DNA of 21,356 bases from an uncultured Acetatifactor sp. (GTDB taxonomy: Bacteria > Bacillota > Clostridia > Lachnospirales > Lachnospiraceae), in assembly GCA_910584435.1 (NCBI GenBank), contig CAJUAP010000007.1, forward strand, positions 70,034 to 91,389, given 5' to 3'. Below are positions 7,951-15,450 of the stretch, in pieces. Below the pieces are notes generated by a model. The model saw only the letters and a program-made list of their open reading frames with translations. It made no database searches and had not been told where the DNA came from. The translations under genes and the position numbers were made by a program. Each line of letters starts with the position of its first letter. Position 1 is the first letter of the stretch.

Positions 7951-9471
7951 CTAAAATTCATCATCCTGGAGACAGCGGTCGGCCAGTTTCCTCAGCGTTT
8001 TGGCACTTAGAAAAGGAGCCACCGCAGTAATGCCGCTCATATCCTTTTTGGGGTCGGCCTGAAGAGCCAGCTTATCCAGGGTATCTTCGGATAAAAACGG
8101 AGCCAAAGGAGCCAGATCGCGCAGACTGTTCCAGTGGAAATTCTCTGTAACCAGCTTGTCCAGAGTATCTTCGCTGAGAAAAGGAGCCAGTGCGGTAATG
8201 CCCTTCATATCTGTATGAGGGTCGGCCTGAAGAGCCAGCTTATCCAGGGTATCTTCGGATAAAAACGGAGCCAAAGGAGCCAGATCGCGCAGACTGTTCC
8301 AGTGGAAATTCTCTGTAACCAGCTTGTCCAGAGTATCTTCGCTGAGAAAAGGAGCCAGTGCGGTAATGCCCTTCATATCTGTATGAGGGTCGGCCTGAAG
8401 AGCCAGCTTGTCCAGAGTATCTTCGGATAAATGTGGAGCCAAAGGAGCCAGATCGCGCAGACTGTTCCAGTGGAAATTCTCTGTAACCAGCTTGTCCAGA
8501 GTATCTTCGCTGAGAAAAGGAGCCAGTGCGGTAATGCCCTTCATATCTGTATGAGGGTCGGCCTGAAGAGCCAGCTTGTCCAGTGTATCTTCACTTAAAA
8601 ATGGCAGCAGGCCAGTCAACTCATTCAGACTGTTCACAGGGGTATCCTTTACTAAGGCATCCAGATAATCTTCATCCAGAAATGGCGCAAGAGGAATGAT
8701 GGATTTCAGGTTGAGATCCTTTCCATTTTGCTGTTTCATGTTGTTATCCAATAAGTTTTCTACCTCGTCAGGGGGGAGAAGAGGGGCAATTGCCCGCAGT
8801 TCTTCTAATGTAATGGCGTCATTTTGAGATATTGTATCTGATTCGGCCGTGATTATAGAATCAGATGCAATATCGGCTGCCGCATTGGCGGGATTTGCCA
8901 TAGGTTTAATGCCTGCACCGCTTTCTGTATTTGCAATTGTTTCAATGGCAGAGTCATTTTCTGCATTAGCGATAGATTGAATAGCAGAGTCATTTTCTGC
9001 ATTAGCGATAGGTTCAACGGCAGAATCATTTTCTGCATTAGCGATAGGTTCAATGGCAGAATCATTTTCTGCATTAGCGATAGGTTCAACGGCAGAATCA
9101 TTTTCTGCATTAGTAATAGGTTCAATGGCAGAATCATTTTCTGCATTAGTGATAGGTTCGGCAGCAGTATCAGGTGCCGTATCTGGTGTAGAATGCATTG
9201 TGTCATGGGATGATGCAGGAAATTCTTTGTGGTAAATAATTTTATTCAAGGTACGGGTGGCGCTGTCTGAACCTAAAAGTTCATCCATGGTTATTTGAAG
9301 GATCCTGCATAGTTGTTCCAGCTTGGATATGTCGGGCATGGAATTGCCGCGTTCCCAGTTGGATACAGCCTGGTAGCTGACTTCCATAGCATCAGCCAGA
9401 TTCATTTGTGTCATATTCTGCGCGATTCTTGCCGCTCTGATTTGTTTCGCTGTTTTCATTGTATTAAACAT
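7951..9471 (-). CDS. XRE-type HTH regulator with minisatellite linker and helical repeats
   Basis: This 506-residue protein has three parts. Residues 7-67 form a Cro/C1-type HTH (LADAMEVSYQAVSNWERG is the recognition region). Residues 105-188 are a linker of 12-residue repeats of the form EPIANAENDSAI, six good copies and one decayed. Residues 220-506 contain about ten repeats of 27-29 residues, consensus ITALAPFLSEDTLDKL plus a variable tail, alternating between LALQADPHTD and LVTENFHWN types. Each looks like two short helices, so a HEAT- or LRV-like solenoid is likely (inference). Start: ATG with AAGGAG at 9477-9482. Upstream lies a ten-box palindrome array that the HTH may bind. The likely role is transcription control through a protein-interaction scaffold; target and ligand are unknown. 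It is convergent with the ABC operon and divergent from galK. Confidence 0.85.
   Translation of the reverse strand: MFNTMKTAKQIRAARIAQNMTQMNLADAMEVSYQAVSNWERGNSMPDISKLEQLCRILQITMDELLGSDSATRTLNKIIYHKEFPASSHDTMHSTPDTAPDTAAEPITNAENDSAIEPITNAENDSAVEPIANAENDSAIEPIANAENDSAVEPIANAENDSAIQSIANAENDSAIETIANTESGAGIKPMANPANAAADIASDSIITAESDTISQNDAITLEELRAIAPLLPPDEVENLLDNNMKQQNGKDLNLKSIIPLAPFLDEDYLDALVKDTPVNSLNELTGLLPFLSEDTLDKLALQADPHTDMKGITALAPFLSEDTLDKLVTENFHWNSLRDLAPLAPHLSEDTLDKLALQADPHTDMKGITALAPFLSEDTLDKLVTENFHWNSLRDLAPLAPFLSEDTLDKLALQADPHTDMKGITALAPFLSEDTLDKLVTENFHWNSLRDLAPLAPFLSEDTLDKLALQADPKKDMSGITAVAPFLSAKTLRKLADRCLQDDEF
8053..8580 (-). repeat. 168-bp tandem repeats in the regulator's C-terminal coding region
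   Basis: The phrase GTCGGCCTGAAGAGCCAGCTT recurs at 8053, 8221, 8389 and 8557, an exact 168-bp pitch (56 codons, two 28-residue protein repeats). Units 8053-8220 and 8221-8388 read as identical; unit 8389-8556 differs at about five positions near its left end. The fourth occurrence leads into a more diverged unit. The identity indicates recent duplication. Confidence 0.92.
8942..9159 (-). repeat. 36-bp minisatellite encoding the AENDSA linker
   Basis: Six copies of a 36-bp unit with the core GCAGARTCATTTTCTGCATTAG on the + strand encode 12-residue units (EPIANAENDSAI/V). Copies alternate between TGG and CGG at the left edge, suggesting a 72-bp higher-order unit. Each copy contains GCAGAA (or GCAGAG) and TTCTGC separated by 5 bases, the same half-sites as the palindrome array upstream of the gene. 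Confidence 0.9.
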
Positions 9472-9488
9472 TTTTTCTCCTTTTCCAT

Positions 9489-9664
9489 TTCTGCTTGCAG
9501 AAATTGTTCTGCTTGCAGAAATTGTTCTGTTTACTGAAATTGTTCTGTTTACAGAAATTGTTCTGTTTACAGAAATTGTTCTGCTTGCAGAAATTGTTTT
9601 GCCTGTACAAATTGTTCTGTCTGTAGAAATTATGTTTTCTGCAGAAATTATGTTACTTGCGGAA
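9489..9664. promoter_or_regulatory. Array of ten palindromic boxes on an 18-bp pitch
   Basis: Boxes start at 9489, 9507, 9525, 9543, 9561, 9579, 9597, 9615, 9635 and 9653. The best copies are TTCTGCTTGCAGAA (9489, 9507, 9579) and TTCTGTTTACAGAA (9543, 9561). The inner pair changes from C/G to T/A on both arms together, so symmetry is preserved. Boxes are separated by ATTG (later ATTATG). Boxes 3, 7, 8 and 10 are degenerate. The array begins 18 bp upstream of the XRE gene's ATG. It is best read as a cluster of repressor operators, probably autoregulatory, although RNA hairpins in the leader are also possible. Confidence 0.75.
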
Positions 9665-9944
9665 ATTTCTGTCGTTTGTGGTTATTTGTTTTCTTCCACG
9701 CCTATCATCACCAAATTACACAGAGAAAATTCTGATTATCAGAAGTCTGAGTTCTGATAGATAATGAGTGTGGAGGGCTGCAGCCGGTCTGTTACTGTAC
9801 AACTATAGTATATAGGATTTGAGCCGCTTATGGAATAAAGAGTTTCTTGAGTTGACGGTTTTGAGGGCTAAAGGAACGCTTGAGTTGTACTTTTGGCTGT
9901 GGAAATATACTTATAAATGAAATTTGGATTATTGATTTAACATT
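9665..9944. other. Divergent intergenic region between the XRE gene and galK
   Basis: About 280 bp with no supported gene. Apart from the palindrome at 9730 it contains CTTGAGTTG twice (9846 and 9878 region) and TATACT/TATAGT-like sequences around 9805-9815 that could serve as a -10 box on the - strand without a good -35. No riboswitch fold was recognised. Confidence 0.4.
9730..9744. promoter_or_regulatory. Isolated palindrome TTCTGATTATCAGAA
   Basis: Perfect 7-bp arms around a single central base; it shares the TTCTG...CAGAA arms of the array 66 bp away. A further half-site, TTCTGATAG, follows at 9752. This may be the primary operator in the XRE-galK divergent region. A possible TGTAAT -10 box on the - strand lies just downstream, but this is weak. 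Confidence 0.5.
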
Positions 9945-10001
9945 TTGACAGGTTCAATAAACAAATACATGTAGCATTTTTGTTCATTTTTCCTATATAA
10001 T
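9945..10001 (+). promoter_or_regulatory. Promoter-like elements upstream of galK
   Basis: A consensus TTGACA lies at 9945-9950 and a consensus TATAAT at 9996-10001, but they are 45 bp apart and so cannot be one sigma-A promoter. TACATGTA (9966-9973) sits between them as a possible regulator site. The TATAAT may work with an activator; the TTGACA pairs only poorly with TACATG or TAGCAT. The stretch 10002-10163 would be the galK leader and shows no gene. Confidence 0.35.
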
Positions 10002-10163
10002 AAAGATATATCTGCTTGTTCCAATGCCAGTGTGAACGGAATGAAGAGTATTGTGACGGGAAGTGTGGGTGTATCAATGGGACAGCAGTCAGGGAAAGAA
10101 CAGTTATTTGGAATATAATTGTGTTGTGGGGCGGTAATGGAGCAGCACAGGAACGGAGGGTGC

Positions 10164-11327
10164 ATGAAAGAAACAATTTTAAAACGATTTACAGAGGTAT
10201 TCGGGGATGCGGAAGGCGTAAAGGTTTATTTTGCGCCGGGCCGGGTAAATTTAATCGGAGAACATACGGACTATAACGGGGGGCATGTGTTTCCCTGTGC
10301 ATTGACCATTGGTACTTATGGTGCGGCACGCAGACGGACAGATAATAAGCTTTGTTTTTATTCTATGAATTTTGAGAAGCTGGGTGTGATTACGTCTTCC
10401 ATGGATGAGCTGACGGCATCAAAAGAAGCGGGCTGGACCAATTACCCTAAGGGGGTTATGTGGGCATTTGGGGAAAAGGGATTGAAGATTCCCTGTGGTA
10501 TGGATTTGATGCTGTATGGCAATATCCCTAATGGTTCGGGACTGTCGTCTTCTGCCTCAGTGGAGGTATTGACAGGGTATATATTGAGGGATTTTTATGG
10601 ATTTGATGTGAGCAATCAGGATTTGGCATTGATTGGACAATATGCGGAAAACAATTTTAATAAAGTCAATTGCGGCATTATGGATCAATTTGCCATAGCA
10701 ATGGGAAAGAAGGATCATGCCATTTTCCTGGATACGGCGGATTTGTCTTATACATATGCACCGATTGCATTGGAAGGAGCGAAGATTGTCATTGCCTGCA
10801 GCAATAAGAAGCGCGGCCTGGGTGATTCCAAATACAATGAGCGCCGCAGCGAGTGTGAGAAGGCATTGGCAGAACTGCAGGAGAAGGTGGAGATTAAGAG
10901 TCTGGGAGACCTGGACGAGGAAGCGTTTGAGAAGTATCAGTCTGCCATTGGGGATGAGGTGCGCAGGAAACGTGCCAGACATGCCGTATATGAAAACCAG
11001 CGTACCATTCGTGCCGTGGAGGCTTTGCAGAAAAATGATGTGATTCAGTTCGGGCAGCTGATGAACGCCTCCCATGTGTCTCTTAGAGATGATTATGAAG
11101 TGACTGGCATTGAACTTGATACTCTGGTGGAAGAGGCTTGGAAGGCTGAAGGTGTCATCGGTTCCAGAATGACAGGCGCAGGTTTTGGCGGCTGTACGGT
11201 GAGCATTGTAAAGGATGCGTTCATAGATGCCTTTATAGAAAGGGTGGGGACGGCTTATCAGAATAAAATCGGATATCAGGCAGACTTTTATGTGGTGGAA
11301 ATCGGTGACGGACCTAGGGCGCTTTAA
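10164..11327 (+). CDS. galK: Galactokinase
   Basis: Phosphorylates alpha-D-galactose with ATP to galactose 1-phosphate, the first committed Leloir step, in the cytoplasm. The 387-residue length matches the family. GHMP-kinase motifs are in order: the galactokinase signature GRVNLIGEHTDYNGG (R27, E33 and D36 contact sugar), the ATP-binding motif PNGSGLSSSAS (122-132), the catalytic base D174 in NCGIMDQFA, and motif 3 GAGFGGC near the C-terminus. The start is the ATG at 10164 with GGAGGG at 10155-10160; in-frame starts at 10119 and 10137 would add residues (CCGAVMEQHRNGG) that the family lacks. galT follows 146 bp later on the same strand. A divergent XRE regulator with an operator array lies upstream and might influence expression (inference). 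Confidence 0.97.
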   Translation: MKETILKRFTEVFGDAEGVKVYFAPGRVNLIGEHTDYNGGHVFPCALTIGTYGAARRRTDNKLCFYSMNFEKLGVITSSMDELTASKEAGWTNYPKGVMWAFGEKGLKIPCGMDLMLYGNIPNGSGLSSSASVEVLTGYILRDFYGFDVSNQDLALIGQYAENNFNKVNCGIMDQFAIAMGKKDHAIFLDTADLSYTYAPIALEGAKIVIACSNKKRGLGDSKYNERRSECEKALAELQEKVEIKSLGDLDEEAFEKYQSAIGDEVRRKRARHAVYENQRTIRAVEALQKNDVIQFGQLMNASHVSLRDDYEVTGIELDTLVEEAWKAEGVIGSRMTGAGFGGCTVSIVKDAFIDAFIERVGTAYQNKIGYQADFYVVEIGDGPRAL

Positions 11328-11473
11328 TCTAAAATAGGAGTTCATTATTGCTTAATGAGGGCTATGAAGATTATTTTTGCCGCAGGTTTGGGTGCTGTAT
11401 GGTAAAGCGGCAAGGAATACGGGGCAGTTTGTGGTGCAGACATTCAGGCATTTGGAAGAGAGGAAGAGACAGG
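11328..11473 (+). other. galK-galT spacer with a short ribosome-site-preceded ORF
   Basis: ATG at 11364, preceded by GAGG, opens a 13-codon frame (MKIIFAAGLGAVW then TAA) that resembles the first strand and glycine-rich loop of a Rossmann-fold enzyme. After the stop the same frame remains open to 11475. It could be a decayed dehydrogenase/epimerase start or a chance leader peptide. A longer galT frame is also open here from 11348 but lacks a ribosome site. Confidence 0.3.
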
Positions 11474-13033
11474 ATGATACAGAATGATATCAGGGAACTG
11501 GTTGCTTATGGGGTGCAGACAGGGCTTGTACCCATGGAAGATGTGGTCTATACAACAAATAGACTTTTGGAACTTTTTGAATTGGATGAAATGGATGTAT
11601 CTGAAGAGGGTACAGGCAGCGGGCCAATAGAAGCGGCAGCAGCGGATGCACAGAGTGCAGAGATGGCACAGGCAGTTATGCTGGAGGAGATTCTGGGCAG
11701 AATGTGCGATTATGCCTGTGAGCATGGCTTAATTAAAGAAGACAGCGTAGTTTATCGGGATCTGTTTGATACCAGGATTTGTGGAATGCTGATGCCCAGG
11801 CCCAGCGAAGTAATCCGGCGTTTCCGTGAACTGTATGAGACAGAATCCCCCAGGGCTGCTACGGATTATTACTACAAATTAAGCAAAGATTCCGATTATA
11901 TCAGAAGATATCGTATTTGCAAGGATATGAAGTGGGTTGCGCCTACCCAATATGGAGATTTGGATATTACCATTAATCTGTCCAAGCCGGAGAAAGATCC
12001 CAAGGCCATTGCTGCCGCCAAAAATGCAAAGCAGTCAGGATATCCAAAATGTCTTCTGTGCCGGGAGAATGAGGGATATGCCGGCAGGATCAATCATCCG
12101 GCCAGACAAAACCACCGCATTATACCTGTGACGATTAACGGAAGCCAGTGGGGATTTCAATATTCGCCGTATGTATACTATAATGAGCATTGTATTGTGT
12201 TTAATTTCCAGCATGTGCCCATGAAGATTGACCATGCGGCATTTTGCAAGCTGTTTGATTTCGTGAAACAGTTCCCTCATTATTTTGTAGGTTCTAATGC
12301 GGATTTGCCCATAGTAGGCGGTTCTATCCTGAGTCATGACCATTTCCAGGGCGGACATTACGAATTTGCCATGGCGAAGGCGCCTGTGGAGAGGAAGTTT
12401 ACGGTGCGGGGATTTGAAGACGTGGCAGCAGGTGTGGTCAAGTGGCCCATGTCGGTAATCCGTTTAAGCGGTAAGGACACAAATCGTATCATTGCCCTTG
12501 CGGATGTAATATTGGATAAATGGCGCGGCTATACGGATGAAGAAGCATTTATTTATGCTGATACGGATAATGAACCCCATAATACCATTACCCCCATTGC
12601 CAGAAAAAGGGGAGAGAATTTCGAACTGGATCTGGTGCTTCGCAATAATATTACGACAGAAGAACATCCTCTCGGTGTGTATCACCCTCATGCGAAATTG
12701 CATCATATTAAGAAGGAAAATATCGGACTGATTGAGGTCATGGGATTGGCTGTGCTGCCAGCACGATTGAAGGATGAGATGGCACAGTTGAAGGCGGCCA
12801 TGCTTTCAGGTGCGGATTTAAGAGAAGATGCCGTATTGGCAAAACATGCGGACTGGGTGGATGAATTCAGCGCCAAATATGAGAAAATAGATTCCGGTAA
12901 TATTGACAATGTGATTGAAACGGAGATAGGCCTGGTATTCATGGAAGTGCTGGAGGATGCAGGGGTGTATAAGAGGACACCGGAAGGCCAGGCGGCATTT
13001 GACAGGTTTATACAATGTGTAAGCAATGAGTAA
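11474..13033 (+). CDS. galT: UTP/UDP-glucose--hexose-1-phosphate uridylyltransferase, class II
   Basis: Converts galactose 1-phosphate plus UDP-glucose to UDP-galactose plus glucose 1-phosphate in the Leloir pathway. The 519-residue protein is of the larger Firmicutes class II type (galT_2), not the roughly 350-residue class I. Characteristic stretches are VYRDLFDTRICGMLMPRPSEV, CLLCRENEGYAGRINHPARQNHRIIP, PIVGGSILSHDHFQGGHYEF (histidine-rich active region), and EEHPLGVYHPHAKLHHIKKENIGLIEVMGLAVLP. The start is the ATG at 11474, supported by AGAGGAAG ending about 8 bases before it and by the family-like N-terminus MIQNDIRELVAYGVQTGL. A galE gene is not in this window. Probably co-transcribed with galK. 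Confidence 0.96.
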   Translation: MIQNDIRELVAYGVQTGLVPMEDVVYTTNRLLELFELDEMDVSEEGTGSGPIEAAAADAQSAEMAQAVMLEEILGRMCDYACEHGLIKEDSVVYRDLFDTRICGMLMPRPSEVIRRFRELYETESPRAATDYYYKLSKDSDYIRRYRICKDMKWVAPTQYGDLDITINLSKPEKDPKAIAAAKNAKQSGYPKCLLCRENEGYAGRINHPARQNHRIIPVTINGSQWGFQYSPYVYYNEHCIVFNFQHVPMKIDHAAFCKLFDFVKQFPHYFVGSNADLPIVGGSILSHDHFQGGHYEFAMAKAPVERKFTVRGFEDVAAGVVKWPMSVIRLSGKDTNRIIALADVILDKWRGYTDEEAFIYADTDNEPHNTITPIARKRGENFELDLVLRNNITTEEHPLGVYHPHAKLHHIKKENIGLIEVMGLAVLPARLKDEMAQLKAAMLSGADLREDAVLAKHADWVDEFSAKYEKIDSGNIDNVIETEIGLVFMEVLEDAGVYKRTPEGQAAFDRFIQCVSNE

Positions 13034-13048
13034 TGACGGTAATCTCCA

Positions 13049-13105
13049 GGCAATTCCCTTTATTGCCTTACTTTCATGCATGGTGGTGCGGCCGGGATGC
13101 ATGAA
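13049..13105 (+). terminator. Two hairpins downstream of galT
   Basis: GGCAAT (13049-13054) pairs with ATTGCC (13062-13067). A second, perfect 9-bp pair TTCATGCAT/ATGCATGAA (13073-13081 and 13097-13105) has a 15-nt loop. Neither has a real T tract, so termination is uncertain; the location between galT and an unrelated gene favours some 3'-end role. Confidence 0.4.
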
Positions 13106-13234
13106 GGTTTACTGTGAACACCGCCTTGCAATTTTGCGAGACTGATTATGAATATCATAAAGGGCGTTTGCAGAAATGGGAAGTGCGGCATAATTAAGGA
13201 AGATGAAATGTTGTGAGGAAAAGGGAGGAACGAC

Positions 13235-15016
13235 TTGAAGTTTAAATTTTTACTGGCGGCAGTGAATGCAAAGTATATTCATTCTAATCCTGCCATTTAC
13301 AGCCTTCGGGCCTATGCGGGAGAAGAGCTGCAGCAATATGTGGATATAGCGGAATACACCATTAACCAATCCATGCAGGAAATCCTGGCGGATATTTACC
13401 GCAGGAAACCAAATGTGATTGGTTTTTCCTGTTATATCTGGAATTGGCGGTTGATACAGGAATTGCTTGTTGAGCTTCCGAAGATTCTGCCCCATATTGT
13501 TATATGGCTGGGAGGGCCGGAGGTGTCATATGATGCGGATGCAATTATGAAGCAATATCCATGGCTGGCAGGAATTATGACAGGAGAAGGTGAAGCCGCT
13601 TTCCGGAAACTGCTGATGGATTATGTGGCATCCCATTCAGAGAAAATGCTGCAGAATGGAGAGGGGGCGGAGCCGAAGGGAGAGATTTTGGAGAGTGCGC
13701 TGACAGATATGAATGCGCTCCCTTTTTTATATGATGATTTGGCCCCCTTTGAAAACAGGATTATATACTATGAGACCAGCCGTGGATGTCCCTTCCGCTG
13801 CAGCTACTGCCTGTCTTCCATAGAAAAGACAGTGAGATTCCGTGATATTGACATTGTAAAGAAGGAACTGCAGTTTTTCCTGGATCATCGGGTGAAGCAG
13901 GTAAAATTTGTTGACAGAACCTTTAACTGCAATCATGAACATGCCATGGCCATCTGGCAATATATTCATGAACATGACAATGGCGTTACCAACTTTCACT
14001 TTGAGATTTCAGCTGATATTTTGAGGGATGATGAAATTGCATTGCTGCACCGTTTCCGGCCGGGGCTGGCACAATTGGAGATCGGAGTCCAATCTGTGAA
14101 TGTACAGACCTTAAAAGCGATAAAACGCGTATCGAACCTGGAAATTTTAGAAGAAAAAGTGGCAGCTGTCCGCAGGGGGAATAATATACACCAGCATCTT
14201 GACCTGATTGCCGGGCTTCCTTATGAAGATTATGAAAGCTTTAAAATATCTTTTGAGAAAGTCTATCATATGCACCCGGAGCAGCTGCAGCTTGGGTTTC
14301 TGAAGGTGCTGAAGGGTTCCGAAATGTGGGAACGGGTGGAAGAGTATGGTATCCGCTATTTAAAGCAGCCTCCCTATGAAGTGCTTTCTACAAAGTGGCT
14401 CTCCTATGAGGATGTACTGCGGCTGAAAGAGGTTGAAGAAATGGTGGAGCTGTACTATAACAGTGCGCAATTTACATATACTCTGCCTTTTTTAGAGAAG
14501 GCATTTCCGAATGCCTTTGCCATGTATGAAGCATTGGCTGAATTTTATCGGAAGGAAGGATATCTGGCAGCAAGTCCGGCACGTGTCCGCCGTTATGAAA
14601 TATTACTTGCCTTTGCAATGGAGTGGGATGAAAGCAGGGCGGCAGTGTATCGGGAACTTCTGATATATGACATGTATCTGAGGGAGAATCTGAAGACCCG
14701 GCCGCAGTTTGCCAGAAGTTTGGCGGAATGGAAAGACGCGATTCGGGATTTTTATCAGGAGGAAGAGCGAAGCCGCCTTTATCTGCCGGACTACGCAGGT
14801 TATGATTGGAAGCAGCTCAGTAAAATGACGCATTTGGAGCCTTTTACATATCCGGTGTGGGATGTGGAGCAGATGGTTAATGGGTATGAGGGCCGGGACA
14901 GCGAGGAAGGCCAAGGGAAGGCTGTAGACGTAGACAGGTTTATTTTATTTGATTATCAAAGAAGAAACCCTCTAAATTATGAGGCGGCTGTGAGTGTGGT
15001 TACGCGGTGGGTATAG
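13235..15016 (+). CDS. B12-binding domain radical SAM protein, DUF4080 family
   Basis: A 593-residue cytoplasmic enzyme of unknown substrate. Residues 1-150 resemble a cobalamin-binding domain (ALR... then PNVIGFSCYIWN, IWLGGPEVSYD, and GIMTGEGEAAF). The radical SAM core follows, with CPFRCSYC, a CX3CX2C cluster at C185, C189 and C192, preceded by YYETSRG. Further core marks are VKFVDRTFNCN and LAQLEIGVQSVNVQTLKAI. The C-terminal roughly 200 residues match my memory of the DUF4080 family of Clostridia. No B12 or SAM-partner genes are adjacent. The start is a TTG at 13235, supported by GGGAGG at 13223-13228 and a conserved-looking N-terminus (KFLLAAVNAKYIHSNPAIYSL). Confidence 0.93.
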   Translation: MKFKFLLAAVNAKYIHSNPAIYSLRAYAGEELQQYVDIAEYTINQSMQEILADIYRRKPNVIGFSCYIWNWRLIQELLVELPKILPHIVIWLGGPEVSYDADAIMKQYPWLAGIMTGEGEAAFRKLLMDYVASHSEKMLQNGEGAEPKGEILESALTDMNALPFLYDDLAPFENRIIYYETSRGCPFRCSYCLSSIEKTVRFRDIDIVKKELQFFLDHRVKQVKFVDRTFNCNHEHAMAIWQYIHEHDNGVTNFHFEISADILRDDEIALLHRFRPGLAQLEIGVQSVNVQTLKAIKRVSNLEILEEKVAAVRRGNNIHQHLDLIAGLPYEDYESFKISFEKVYHMHPEQLQLGFLKVLKGSEMWERVEEYGIRYLKQPPYEVLSTKWLSYEDVLRLKEVEEMVELYYNSAQFTYTLPFLEKAFPNAFAMYEALAEFYRKEGYLAASPARVRRYEILLAFAMEWDESRAAVYRELLIYDMYLRENLKTRPQFARSLAEWKDAIRDFYQEEERSRLYLPDYAGYDWKQLSKMTHLEPFTYPVWDVEQMVNGYEGRDSEEGQGKAVDVDRFILFDYQRRNPLNYEAAVSVVTRWV

Positions 15017-15087
15017 CGGCAAGGGCTGTTTTTCATTTCTTTATCAGCTTGCAATTCCTAATCTTGAAATCCGGCAGATTTTCATAG

Positions 15088-15310
15088 AACAGGTTATGGA
15101 ATGCTATTGAGAGCTTTGAAAAAGGTTTCGGGGCGGTGGTAGAAATCAAATATCCCGATGCAGGGGATTTTGAGGATGGATGCCGGCTGCGCTTGTACAA
15201 GTCAAGGAAAAAGGATATGAGGAAAAGCTTAGACTGATGGCCTGGAAGGGGGGGAAAATTTGGTATTGCCTGTTTCAGGAAGAAATGAAGGGTATGTGTG
15301 GAAGAATAAA
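15088..15310 (+). pseudogene. Decayed PD-(D/E)XK (PF08011-like) C-terminal fragment
   Basis: Pieces of a C-terminal nuclease-like domain, as found at the end of AAA-ATPase-like (PF09820/PF08011) proteins, can be read in three frames in order. They are FEKGFGAVVVEIKYPDAGDFEDGCR (frame of 15124), then ALVQVKEKGYEEKLRLMAWK (frameshift near 15188), then KFGIACFRKK from 15256, stopped by TGA at 15286-15288. The EIKYP segment matches the (D/E)XK core. There is an upstream stop at 15085-15087 and no start or ATPase domain. This is the degraded 3' end of a gene whose N-terminal part has been lost. Accessory elements of this family are abundant in anaerobic Clostridia and Bacteroidetes, and the remnant marks the edge of the accessory block to its right. 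Confidence 0.7.
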
Positions 15311-15315
15311 TTGAG

Positions 15316-15346
15316 CCGCCCCGGCCTATTCGTGCAGGCGGGGCGG
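15316..15346. terminator. GC-rich hairpin after the nuclease remnant
   Basis: CCGCCCCGGCCT (15316-15327) and AGGCGGGGCGG (15336-15346) form an 11-bp stem with one bulged G and an 8-nt loop. It is a very stable hairpin, but neither side has a T tract. It may be a terminator relic or a boundary element. Confidence 0.45.
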
Positions 15347-15411
15347 TACCAAGAAGTGAAAGGACTAGATTCGCCATTTTTCCTTTCAGGTGCATCTGGG
15401 CATGTGTATGT

Positions 15412-15431
15412 AAAACTGTATTCATAGTTTT
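15412..15431 (-). terminator. Weak terminator-like hairpin after the FRG gene
   Basis: AAAACTGT/ATAGTTTT forms an 8-bp stem (one G-U) with a 4-nt loop, about 20 bp past the stop of the FRG gene. On the - strand the stem ends in TTTT. It is AT-rich and therefore weak, and could act in both directions. Confidence 0.35.
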
Positions 15432-15450
15432 GGATGAAGCGTCTAACAAA

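Noticed and set aside
8977..9213. Repeat-rich frame opposite the XRE linker (ISDRFNGRIIFC units)
   Set aside because: It arises because the 36-bp minisatellite is open in several frames; no ribosome site or plausible protein family.
9489..9664. CRISPR array
   Set aside because: The 18-bp pitch has near-constant 4-6 bp spacers, not unique 30-bp spacers, and no cas genes are nearby.
9945..10001. A single standard sigma-A promoter for galK
   Set aside because: The consensus -35 and -10 boxes are 45 bp apart; neither has a good partner at 16-18 bp.
10557..11345. 262-codon open frame opposite galK
   Set aside because: It is the antisense of a confirmed galactokinase gene; composition is typical of a shadow frame and no start signal is visible.
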